DNA from: Acidobacteriaceae bacterium
GTDB lineage: Bacteria; Acidobacteriota; Terriglobia; Terriglobales; Acidobacteriaceae
Assembly (NCBI GenBank): GCA_025462805.1
Contig: JAOAPJ010000218.1
Location: 1 to 5,193 of the forward strand
Direction of reading: 5' to 3'
Length of the DNA: 5,193 nucleotides
Shown: piece after piece, positions 1-5,193 of the stretch
Layout: each line of letters opens with the position of its first letter
Position numbering within the stretch: the stretch's first letter is position 1
Position numbers and translations under genes: made by a program
Notes under the pieces: model-generated
Told to the model about the DNA's origin: nothing
Databases searched by the model: none
The model's input: only the letters and a program-made list of their open reading frames with translations

Positions 1-1217
1 GTAACGAAGTAGTACATGAGCGGAACGGTCAGGAAGGCCAGCGCGAACAGCCACGCCCCAGCCACCCGGCGCCGCAAAACCACCCCCAAACCCAGCAGGC
101 TAACCACGGTTAACGTACCAAAATTGACCGCGCGGGGAAGGCTGGTCCAGAGCGGGGCTCCGTTCGGCACGCCGAACCAGAAGAAGTACAGCCGTTTCAA
201 TGAATTGCGGAAGAAGAGGCCGGGATTGGCCCGGATCGTCGCCATCGCGGCCTGGCCCTGCATTTTCGCGTACCGATATTCGCCGAGCGCTGCATATCGT
301 TGTAATTGAAGGGGATCCAGGTGGGGGTGCTGGTACTCCATGAGCAGCCCGGCGGCTCCCGGCCCGTTGCCCAGGTAGAGCTCCGCCCCGAAGTTGGCCC
401 GGAGCGGCACAAAGTGATGAAAGACAAGGTAGTTGCGGACCATCCACGGACTCAGGACGGCGAGAAAGACCAAAGCTCCCGCCGTAACTGCGGGTAAAGC
501 CCGAAGATCCCGGCCCACAACCCACAAACCCGCAAACGGCAGGAACAAAACCAAAGCCGGATTGGCCAGCGCAATTGCGCCCCAAACGAGGCCAAAAACC
601 ACGAAATTCATGGTGGAACGACGGTTTTGGGGCGTACTTTGCATGCGCAAAGCCAGGGCAAAAGCGCAGGTAAAAAGCAGGGTGCTGAGCGAGGTCTCCC
701 AGATCCAGCGGACGGCATATTGCATGGCCGCGGGATAGAGCGCCCAGAGCCAGACGGACCAGCGGACAGTGCTCGCGGAGTAACCGGTCCTCAAGGCGGT
801 TTGGGCGAGGCAGCGGCGCGCAATAGCGGCGATGGGAAAGACGGTGAGCGCGCTGAAGAGCGAGTTGAGGGTCAGCAGGATCCAGGCGGAGAGCAGCGTG
901 TAGACGCCGGTCAGCTTGAAGACGAGGGCGATCAGCAGAGGGTAGAGCGGTCCCACCCAAGCGGTGGGGCCGGTGTGGCCGCTGAACGGGTCGGCGAAGC
1001 CGTAGCCGGTGGCGAGGGCGCGGCCGATGCGACCCATCTCCCACCCATACTCGAAGTGGTTTTGGTAGGGCCGCATCCGATAGGTGTGAGCGAGCGTGAT
1101 GTACGCGACCCGCACCAGGAAGGCCGCCCAGAAGGCGGCGCGGACAGACGCTCTCTCGCGATCGCTGGTCGAGCGGTCGGGCACGGCGATGGCACTCTGG
1201 GGAGGGGCGGCACTCAT
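1..1217 (-). CDS. GT39/ArnT-like (GT-C fold) membrane glycosyltransferase, C-terminus cut by window edge
   Basis: This frame reads without a stop from an ATG at 1217-1215 to the left edge, giving 405 complete residues. The start is supported by GGAGG at 1231-1227, nine bases upstream. After a short polar N-terminus comes a first hydrophobic segment (about residues 28-44). It is followed by a conserved-looking loop with FEYGWEMGRIGRAL (about 55-68) and PTAWVGPLYPLL (about 84-95), then several more membrane segments (about 88-134, 152-191, 204-234, 241-259, 366-381 and from 386 on). A soluble stretch with GAELYLGNGPGA lies at about 277-288. This layout resembles the GT-C superfamily of polyprenyl-phosphate-sugar-dependent transferases (GT39/ArnT-like), which act on the outer face of the inner membrane; the acidic residues of the first loop are the usual catalytic region. 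Donor and acceptor cannot be inferred. It is transcribed divergently from the permease gene. It could be an uncharacterised multi-spanning protein of the same fold, and the family call is from pattern recognition, not a search. Confidence 0.82.
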   Translation of the reverse strand, partial: MSAAPPQSAIAVPDRSTSDRERASVRAAFWAAFLVRVAYITLAHTYRMRPYQNHFEYGWEMGRIGRALATGYGFADPFSGHTGPTAWVGPLYPLLIALVFKLTGVYTLLSAWILLTLNSLFSALTVFPIAAIARRCLAQTALRTGYSASTVRWSVWLWALYPAAMQYAVRWIWETSLSTLLFTCAFALALRMQSTPQNRRSTMNFVVFGLVWGAIALANPALVLFLPFAGLWVVGRDLRALPAVTAGALVFLAVLSPWMVRNYLVFHHFVPLRANFGAELYLGNGPGAAGLLMEYQHPHLDPLQLQRYAALGEYRYAKMQGQAAMATIRANPGLFFRNSLKRLYFFWFGVPNGAPLWTSLPRAVNFGTLTVVSLLGLGVVLRRRVAGAWLFALAFLTVPLMYYFV

Positions 1218-1226
1218 GGGATGGTG

Positions 1227-1231
1227 CCTCC
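1227..1231 (-). promoter_or_regulatory. Ribosome binding site of the membrane glycosyltransferase gene
   Basis: On the minus strand the sequence reads GGAGG, followed by nine bases and then ATG at 1217. This is a full-strength Shine-Dalgarno core at a normal distance and decides the start of the leftward gene. No upstream alternative in the same frame has comparable support. Confidence 0.8.
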
Positions 1232-1275
1232 AGTATGCCCCGCCCGGGGGCGCCAGCTGCAGGGAGGCGAGGAGT

Positions 1276-1285
1276 GCAACGTTGC
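1276..1285. repeat. 10-bp perfect palindrome in the divergent intergenic region
   Basis: GCAACGTTGC is a perfect palindrome, 58 bp upstream of the leftward ATG. It could be half of an operator pair with the palindrome at 1315-1325, or chance. Confidence 0.3.
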
Positions 1286-1314
1286 CACTCGAACCCAAGA
1301 ACCAAAATCTTCGG

Positions 1315-1325
1315 GACAAGTTGTC
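1315..1325. repeat. GACAA-G-TTGTC palindrome in the divergent intergenic region
   Basis: Five-base perfect arms flank a single central base. The size and position, between two divergent starts, fit a dimeric regulator site, but no regulator gene is in the window and there is no second copy of the same sequence, so the role is unproven. Confidence 0.3.
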
Positions 1326-1409
1326 GAATTCCAATCTCGCCATTCGTCGTTAGAGTGACGGCGTGGCGAATAGCCCGGCTGACACAGCGGCACACACTTG
1401 TAGAGGAGA

Positions 1410-1439
1410 TTCAGCCTTTGCAGGAGCTGAGCCTAGAAT
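1410..1439 (+). promoter_or_regulatory. Candidate promoter of the ADOP permease gene
   Basis: TAGAAT at 1434-1439 matches five of six bases of the TATAAT -10 consensus. A weak -35-like TTCAGC lies at 1410-1415 with an 18-bp spacer. Transcription would begin near 1446 and give a leader of about 60 nt. The -10 is good and the -35 poor, so activator dependence or a chance match are both possible. Confidence 0.3.
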
Positions 1440-1508
1440 TTTGTCGGGGTTGATCAGCGAACAAACCAGAACGCGCACACTGCGCCTGGTGAGGATGGAC
1501 GGAATCAC

Positions 1509-3980
1509 ATGATATTTCTTCGCGATCTGAGATATGCAGTCCGCTCTCTGTGGCGCGTTCGCACGCTGTGGGCGGCTGTAGCGTTCACGCTTGCTCTGGG
1601 CATTGGAGCGAATGCGGCTATCTTTAGCGTGATCCGCGCTGTGCTGCTGCGTCCGCTCGCCAATCGCGATGAAGATCGCCTGCTCTATGTACAGCAGAGT
1701 GCACCGGGCATCGGCAACACGGATGCGAAGTTCTCGGTTCCGGAGATCGAGGACCTCAGCAAGGACGTGCGGACGGTTATGCAGACCGGCACGTTCTCCA
1801 CCATCAACTTCACCATCGTGGGGCTGGGTACGCCGCGTGAAGTTCCGGGGGGCGTGGTGGATGGCCACTACTTCGACGTGATCGGACTGCGGCCGGTGCT
1901 GGGCCGACTGTTGAATACCTCCGATGACGGCCCCAATGCAGCGGGAGCCATGGTGTTGACCTACCGATTTTGGAAGGAATCACTGCATTCCGATCCTAGT
2001 GTTCTCGGCAAGACGGTACGACTGGAGAGCACGATGGGCGCGCGCAGCGCAACTGTTGTGGGTGTACTGGAGCCGTCGGTGCCGTATCCGGTGGCTACCG
2101 AGTTCATCTCAAACATCGTGACCAGCCCGCATCATCTCTCGGCCACGATGGTCACGGGCCGCGAGCATCGCATGACGGATATGTTCATGAGGCTAGCGCC
2201 GGGAGCCACACTGGATGCAGCCCGCGCCGAGTTGCAAACCCGCCATGCCGCGATGACGGCCGCGCATCCCGAGACATACAAACCCGCTGCGCACTTCCAG
2301 ATCAGTGCGCGGCGGATGCATGACCAGATCAATGCGCGTGCCAACACCATCCTGTGGGTGCTGTTTGCGGCCGCGGTGCTGCTGTTCGTGATCGCGTGTT
2401 TGAACGTGGCCAATCTGGTGCTGGCGCGCACGGTGCGGCGCGAGTCGGAATTGGCCGTGCGATCGGCGTTGGGAGCAAATACTGTGGCGCTGCGGAGCTT
2501 ACTGCTGGCGGAAAGCCTGGTGCTGTGCGGTAGTGGAGTGTTGGGAGCTCTTCTGCTGGCATGGCCGATGGTGGCTGCGCTCGGGCGCTATGCCGCGCGA
2601 TTCTCTGTGCGGGCAGACGGGCTGTCGCTTGATTCCACCCTGGTGTGGTTCGGCATAGTGTTGGCGCTGCTCGCATCTGTGTTCCTGGCCTATGTTCCTC
2701 GACTGCCTTCCGAGCGGGCGGAATTGAATTCCAGCTTGAGCAACGGAGGAACACGTGGCAGTACGGGAAGCAGTAACAATCGCCTGCGCACTTTCGCGGT
2801 CATGCAAATTGCAGCTTCGTTTGTCCTGCTGACCGGTGCTGCGACATTGATGCGCACACTCTACACACTTGAAAGCACGCCTCCACCCTTTGATCCGTCA
2901 CGCGTCCTGGCGATCAATCTGCCGGTTCTCACCTATGGAAAAACGCCGCAGCAGGTTCAGGAGTTCTATCGGGAAGCGCCGCGGCGCGTGAGCACATTAC
3001 CAGGAGTAACGCACGCCTCGACAGGCTTCAGCGTTCCCTGGCGTGACGCTCAGGAGCTGGGCATCGCTTTCACGTTCGCTGCGCCGGGGGCAGCGGTTAG
3101 CAAGAATGGGCTGGAGGATTGGCGTGCGAAGTTTCGGTCGATCTCGCCCGGATACTTCGGAACGCTCGGAATACCGCTGGTCGCGGGCCGCGATTTTCGT
3201 GATTCCGACAAAGAAGGAAGCGGCCGCGTGGTCATTGTCAGTCAAAAGCTTGCGCAAACGCTGTTCCCCGGACAGAGTGCGCTCAACCACGAGCTGCGAT
3301 GGACCGATGGCGTGATGAAGTTCATCGGCATCAGTATGGAGCCGCGCCGGATTGTCGGTGTGGTACCCGATTTCGACGACGAGAACATCATTCCCTCGCC
3401 AGAGATGATGGTGTATGAGCCAGTTGATCAGGAGGGCTGGAATGGCCGTCTGCTAGTGAGTGTCAGCGGAGGTGATCCGTATTCGCTTGCTCCAGCAATC
3501 AGGCGGACGGTCCACGACATCTCCGCGGAACAGCCGGTGGAGCGGATCAGCACTCTAAAGGATATTCGCGCGGAAGTAATGGTGCCGGACAAATTGAATG
3601 CGGTGGTCTTTGGCGGATTCGCGCTGGTAGCTCTGTTGATATCCGTGGTGGGGGTGGCGGGCGTGCTGGCGTTTTCTGTGAGCAGCCGCACGCGCGAATT
3701 TGGAATTCGCATGGCGCTGGGCGCGAAGCCGCGAGACATTCTGCAAGATGTGCTCCGTCAAGGCGTAAGCATGGCGACTATCGGCGTCATCGCGGGAGTG
3801 ATCCTCGGGATTGTCTTCGCGCGCGGACTCGGTCGCTACATCACCGAGGTGCAGCTGCCAGGAACGCCAGCTTTTCTAATTTCGGGATTTGTGATCCTGG
3901 CCGCAGCGGTGATCGCATCTGCTGTACCGGCAGCGCGAGCTGCAAGAGTGAATGCAATGGAAGCCTTGCGTGCAGAGTGA
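1509..3980 (+). CDS. ADOP-family FtsX/MacB-like ABC transporter permease
   Basis: The 823-residue protein is two fused MacB-type permease units. Unit 1: an N-terminal MIFLRDLRYAVRSL lead and membrane helix (about 17-45, containing LALGIGANAAIFSV), a periplasmic MacB-like core domain (about 46-280), then three helices (about 281-303, 331-357, 378-398) carrying the FtsX signature RRESELAVRSALGA (310-323). Unit 2: a helix at about 429-449, a second periplasmic domain (450-696, with ISPGYFGTLGIPLVAGRDF at 545-563), then helices at about 697-722, 749-771 and 787-810, with SRTREFGIRMALGA (726-739) and the terminal ARAARVNAMEALRAE. Length and order match the ADOP family (acidobacterial duplicated orphan permease). 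MacB relatives use ATP hydrolysis by a separate or fused NTPase for mechanotransmission or efflux across the envelope; no ATPase is fused here or encoded in the window, and the substrate is unknown. The start fits the family N-terminus, with a modest GGA five bases before the ATG. No frameshift or truncation is seen. It appears monocistronic. Confidence 0.95.
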   Translation: MIFLRDLRYAVRSLWRVRTLWAAVAFTLALGIGANAAIFSVIRAVLLRPLANRDEDRLLYVQQSAPGIGNTDAKFSVPEIEDLSKDVRTVMQTGTFSTINFTIVGLGTPREVPGGVVDGHYFDVIGLRPVLGRLLNTSDDGPNAAGAMVLTYRFWKESLHSDPSVLGKTVRLESTMGARSATVVGVLEPSVPYPVATEFISNIVTSPHHLSATMVTGREHRMTDMFMRLAPGATLDAARAELQTRHAAMTAAHPETYKPAAHFQISARRMHDQINARANTILWVLFAAAVLLFVIACLNVANLVLARTVRRESELAVRSALGANTVALRSLLLAESLVLCGSGVLGALLLAWPMVAALGRYAARFSVRADGLSLDSTLVWFGIVLALLASVFLAYVPRLPSERAELNSSLSNGGTRGSTGSSNNRLRTFAVMQIAASFVLLTGAATLMRTLYTLESTPPPFDPSRVLAINLPVLTYGKTPQQVQEFYREAPRRVSTLPGVTHASTGFSVPWRDAQELGIAFTFAAPGAAVSKNGLEDWRAKFRSISPGYFGTLGIPLVAGRDFRDSDKEGSGRVVIVSQKLAQTLFPGQSALNHELRWTDGVMKFIGISMEPRRIVGVVPDFDDENIIPSPEMMVYEPVDQEGWNGRLLVSVSGGDPYSLAPAIRRTVHDISAEQPVERISTLKDIRAEVMVPDKLNAVVFGGFALVALLISVVGVAGVLAFSVSSRTREFGIRMALGAKPRDILQDVLRQGVSMATIGVIAGVILGIVFARGLGRYITEVQLPGTPAFLISGFVILAAAVIASAVPAARAARVNAMEALRAE

Positions 3981-4306
3981 CCGCGCGCTAGGCTCCACTT
4001 TTCGACTCCGATAGCGCGCCAAGATGCGGCGCTGGTCTTCGTGACTGAGCTGGCCCAGGCGCTTCGGCTTATCCCGCGCCGGGTGACTTTCGATTCATCG
4101 CTCTCATTGTCTGGCTTGTGCGCGGGCAGATCATAGCGCGTCGAGTCGGCGGCCCCAGGAGATGTTTACTTCCTGATGGTGAAGCCGCGCCCCGGCCACT
4201 CTCGTGCGATCAGCCCCGGGAAACGCCGTTGTCGGAACTTACCAAGCGTCTGCTCCCGATTTGTCGGCCACTCGGAAGTTAACCCACTACTGAAGCTCGC
4301 TCTGAG
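3981..4306. other. Non-coding stretch between permease and rpmB promoter, with faint minus-strand coding traces
   Basis: No complete gene is supported in these 326 bases. On the minus strand, two adjacent frames give protein-like text: from about 4163 to 4082 one frame reads ADSTRYDLPAHKPDNESDES followed by KVTRR, and from about 4072 to 3983 the neighbouring frame reads DKPKRLGQLSHEDQRRILAR followed by YRSRKVEP. Joining them needs a single-base shift near 4073-4080, and no ATG or GTG start with a ribosome binding site precedes the first part. A third minus-strand frame ends at a TAA at 4168-4166 after FPGLIAREWPGRGFTIRK. These may be remnants of a decayed small gene or accidental; I do not call a gene. 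No tRNA, repeat array or mobile-element end was seen. Confidence 0.4.
3983..4019 (+). terminator. Inverted repeat just after the permease stop; weak terminator or 3'-end stem
   Basis: GCGCGCTA at 3983-3990 is a perfect inverted match to TAGCGCGC at 4012-4019, giving an 8-bp stem with a 21-nt loop that begins two bases after the permease stop codon. No T tract follows, so it is not a classical intrinsic terminator. It could be a 3'-end stabilising stem, a Rho-associated end, or chance in GC-rich sequence. Confidence 0.3.
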
Positions 4307-4335
4307 TTGGCCGAGTAGGGGTTTTGGGGTACACT
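4307..4335 (+). promoter_or_regulatory. Likely sigma70-type promoter of rpmB
   Basis: TTGGCC at 4307-4312 and TACACT at 4330-4335 are separated by exactly 17 bp. The -35 matches three of six consensus bases (the TTG half) and the -10 matches four of six. The predicted start of transcription is near 4342. It lies just upstream of a gene expected to be highly expressed and downstream of the unrelated permease, consistent with rpmB being transcribed alone. Confidence 0.5.
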
Positions 4336-4341
4336 GGAGAC

Positions 4342-4457
4342 TCGCGAAGCGGTCCTGGTGGGTGCCTTTGTGTGCCCTGGGCAACTCTCGGCGGGCGGTG
4401 CCCGCGATGATGCATCGGCCGCGCACTGGTTTCCAATCGAGTTTCTGGAGTTTTGTG
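4342..4457 (+). promoter_or_regulatory. rpmB 5' leader with competing stems
   Basis: The predicted transcript has a leader of about 116 nt, long for a 62-codon gene. It contains a compact hairpin, GCGGGC (4391-4396) with GCCCGC (4400-4405) around a 3-nt loop. GGGCA at 4379-4383 can pair either with TGCCC at 4373-4377 (only four of those pairs fit a normal loop) or with TGCCC at 4399-4403, and the latter pairing excludes the compact hairpin. Such alternatives can act as regulatory leaders, but the region is GC-rich and pairing may be accidental. I do not recognise a known leader family. A readable upstream extension of the rpmB frame to 4176 is not believed to be translated. Confidence 0.3.
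4447..4450 (+). promoter_or_regulatory. Ribosome binding site of rpmB
   Basis: GGAG at 4447-4450 lies seven bases before the ATG at 4458. Together with the conserved MAQICNVCGK N-terminus of L28 it fixes the start here, not at any of the in-frame upstream codons. Confidence 0.8.
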
Positions 4458-4646
4458 ATGGCACAGATCTGTAATGTTTGCGGCAAAGGCCCACAGTTTG
4501 GCAACAACATCTCCCACGCGCATAACATCAGCCGGCGTCGCTGGAACGTGAACCTGCGCCCGGTGAAGGCGAAGGTGGGCGGCGGCAACAAGCGGATTCG
4601 CGTCTGCACCAGCTGCATCAAGGCCGGGAAGGTCACCAAGGCCTAG
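4458..4646 (+). CDS. rpmB: 50S ribosomal protein L28
   Basis: The 62-residue product is a complete bacterial L28, a small basic protein of the large ribosomal subunit. Recognisable family features are the N-terminal CNVCGKGPQFGNNISHAHN (residues 5-23), the RRRWNVNLRPVK core (26-37) and the C-terminal RIRVCTSCIKAGKV (46-59). Two CxxC pairs, C5/C8 and C50/C53, form the zinc-ribbon of the C+ type of L28; C- paralogues lacking these cysteines replace it under zinc limitation in some bacteria. The length is at the short end of the family but normal for this type. The ATG follows GGAG by seven bases, a promoter-like sequence lies about 120 bp upstream, and a strong terminator follows 20 bp after the stop, so it is probably a single-gene transcript. 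An in-frame reading extending back to 4176 has no L28 homology and no ribosome binding site and is rejected. Confidence 0.97.
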   Translation: MAQICNVCGKGPQFGNNISHAHNISRRRWNVNLRPVKAKVGGGNKRIRVCTSCIKAGKVTKA

Positions 4647-4666
4647 CGCTCTCTCTTTTCGAAACG

Positions 4667-4706
4667 AACGAGCCCCGCCGTTGCTGGCGGGGCTTGTTGC
4701 TTTTTG
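4667..4706 (+). terminator. Rho-independent terminator of rpmB
   Basis: The arms 4667-4679 and 4686-4698 pair over 13 positions (nine uninterrupted pairs, AGCCCCGCC with GGCGGGGCT, then one G-T wobble and three further pairs) around a 6-nt loop. They are followed almost immediately by TTTTT at 4701-4705. This is a textbook intrinsic terminator for the rightward transcript. On the other strand the hairpin is followed only by a short, interrupted T-rich stretch, so it would be a poor terminator for the converging gene that ends at 4720. Confidence 0.92.
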
Positions 4707-4719
4707 CGCGGCTGCTCGT

Positions 4720-5193
4720 TCAAGGCCTCGGGGCGGCCTGGAGCTCTGTTCGCTGGTACCAGCGGAGCACACGCAGCGCCCGGAGCGTGTTCCAGCGACT
4801 CGGCTCACCTACTGATTCGCCGGACAAGATGGAGAGCGCCTCGTCATACGCGCGATCGAGGAGCCATCGACCCTCGGCCTGCCGCTTGCTCTCGATGATG
4901 TGCACGGCATCGCTGATGCGCGCGTCGGGCGGGGCGTCGGCGCTCCTGAAGTAGTCGAGCGCACGGAGAACGTCGTGGTGGTAGCGGGGCGGGAACGCGA
5001 GCTCCAGGAACTCCGGATTGGCGACCTGGCCGGTGGAGCGCCGCCGGAAGAGGCCGTGCTCGAGCAGGTACTCCTCGCCGCGCCGTCTGGCCGCAGCGAT
5101 CTGGGTCGCGATCTGGGTTGTGATCTGGGGCGCGGACCCGACGGCACGCTCGTACTCGAGCAGCCCCTCCAGCACGCAGATCGTGGTATGGAA
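4720..5193 (-). CDS. Prenyltransferase/squalene-cyclase-fold (alpha/alpha toroid) protein, C-terminal part
   Basis: The frame is open from the right edge to a TGA at 4722-4720, giving 157 residues that begin FHTTICVLEGLLEYERA; the true start lies outside the window, so the internal GTG at 5175 is not the start. Recognisable blocks are a helix pair with ARRRGEEYLLEHGLFRR (about 35-51), FPPRYHHDVLRALDYFR (67-83), a QW-like repeat KRQAEGRW (103-110) and PSRWNTLRALRVLRWY (131-146). These match the repeating helical hairpins and QW motifs of the terpenoid cyclase/protein prenyltransferase toroid fold. Proteins of this type are usually annotated as squalene-cyclase-like or hypothetical; the catalytic DxDD-type region, if any, would lie upstream, so enzymatic activity cannot be judged. 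A short in-frame tandem repeat sits at about residues 22-33. The gene converges on rpmB, its stop lying just outside the rpmB terminator. Confidence 0.75.
   Translation of the reverse strand, partial: FHTTICVLEGLLEYERAVGSAPQITTQIATQIAAARRRGEEYLLEHGLFRRRSTGQVANPEFLELAFPPRYHHDVLRALDYFRSADAPPDARISDAVHIIESKRQAEGRWLLDRAYDEALSILSGESVGEPSRWNTLRALRVLRWYQRTELQAAPRP
5098..5133. repeat. Three tandem 12-bp units inside the toroid-protein gene
   Basis: Three consecutive 12-bp units on the plus strand read GATCTGGGTCGC, GATCTGGGTTGT and GATCTGGGGCGC. They share the first eight bases and differ only in the last four. In the encoded protein (minus strand) they give the four-residue units APQI, TTQI and ATQI, so the expansion preserves the reading frame. 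It lies in a loop between helices and may be a local slippage duplication. Confidence 0.85.

Larger units (their letters stand above)
1218..1508. other. Divergent intergenic region between glycosyltransferase and permease genes
   Basis: This 291-bp stretch separates two divergently transcribed genes and should hold both promoters. Open frames crossing it in all directions have no recognisable protein content and are best read as chance frames. It contains two perfect short palindromes, at 1276-1285 and 1315-1325, and one plausible -10 element for the rightward gene. I found no convincing sigma70-type promoter for the leftward gene. The part nearest the leftward start (about 1236-1255) is very GC-rich and can form only small hairpins. 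No PadR-type regulator gene, a frequent neighbour of ADOP genes, is present here. Confidence 0.6.

Noticed and set aside
627..1358. 243-codon open frame on the plus strand
   Set aside because: It is antisense to the glycosyltransferase gene, with Gly/Glu/Arg-rich low-information content typical of the complement of GC-rich coding sequence.
100..1395. 431-codon open frame on the minus strand
   Set aside because: It is out of frame with the glycosyltransferase gene, rich in Arg, Pro and Gly with no hydrophobic pattern or recognisable motif, and its start lies inside the intergenic region without a ribosome binding site.
1350..1868. 172-codon minus-strand frame over the permease start
   Set aside because: It is antisense to the conserved ADOP N-terminus, with no motif and no ribosome binding site.
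4176..4457. N-terminal extension of the rpmB frame to an upstream ATG
   Set aside because: L28 homology begins exactly at the ATG at 4458, which has its own GGAG site; the upstream part has no family similarity and overlaps the promoter.
4166..4639. 157-codon minus-strand frame ending in FPGLIAREWPGRGFTIRK
   Set aside because: Most of it is the complement of rpmB and its leader. The last 35 residues look somewhat protein-like, but there is no start for them alone and no recognisable family.
4287..4808. 173-codon open frame on the minus strand across rpmB and its terminator
   Set aside because: It is antisense to a certain ribosomal protein gene and overlaps the end of the leftward toroid-protein gene and the rpmB terminator.
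1..5193. CRISPR array, tRNA, rRNA, insertion sequence or phage genes
   Set aside because: No regularly spaced repeats, no tRNA-like cloverleaf, no transposase or phage-like product and no long terminal inverted repeats were found on either strand by eye.

Overview
The window looks like chromosomal DNA of a GC-rich bacterium, most likely an Acidobacteriota member (Terriglobia/Solibacteres type). The main reason is an 823-residue duplicated FtsX/MacB-like permease with no ATPase gene beside it. This is the ADOP architecture (acidobacterial duplicated orphan permease), which is expanded in that phylum. The assignment is inference; no rRNA or other phylogenetic marker except L28 is present.

Layout from left to right. 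(1) Positions 1-1217, minus strand: the first 405 residues of a polytopic GT-C/GT39-like membrane glycosyltransferase whose C-terminus lies beyond the left edge. It has a clear Shine-Dalgarno (GGAGG) nine bases before its ATG. (2) Positions 1218-1508: a 291-bp divergent intergenic region with two short perfect palindromes and one plausible promoter for the rightward gene. (3) Positions 1509-3980, plus strand: the complete ADOP-type permease. (4) Positions 3981-4457: 477 bp without a convincing gene. It holds an inverted repeat just after the permease stop, faint traces of minus-strand coding sequence, and a promoter plus roughly 115-nt GC-rich leader for the next gene. (5) Positions 4458-4646, plus strand: rpmB (ribosomal protein L28, zinc-binding C+ form), closed by a strong intrinsic terminator at 4667-4706. 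(6) Positions 4720-5193, minus strand: the C-terminal 157 residues of a prenyltransferase/squalene-cyclase-fold (alpha/alpha toroid) protein whose N-terminus lies beyond the right edge.

The genes do not form one operon. The glycosyltransferase and the permease are divergent, rpmB has its own promoter and terminator, and the last gene converges on rpmB. No functional link between them is evident. Much of the window has high GC, which produces long spurious open frames opposite and beside the real genes. I found no CRISPR array, tRNA, rRNA, insertion sequence or obvious new multigene system. The items most worth a second look are the rpmB leader with its competing stems, a three-copy 12-bp in-frame repeat in the last gene, and the possible gene remnant between the permease and rpmB.
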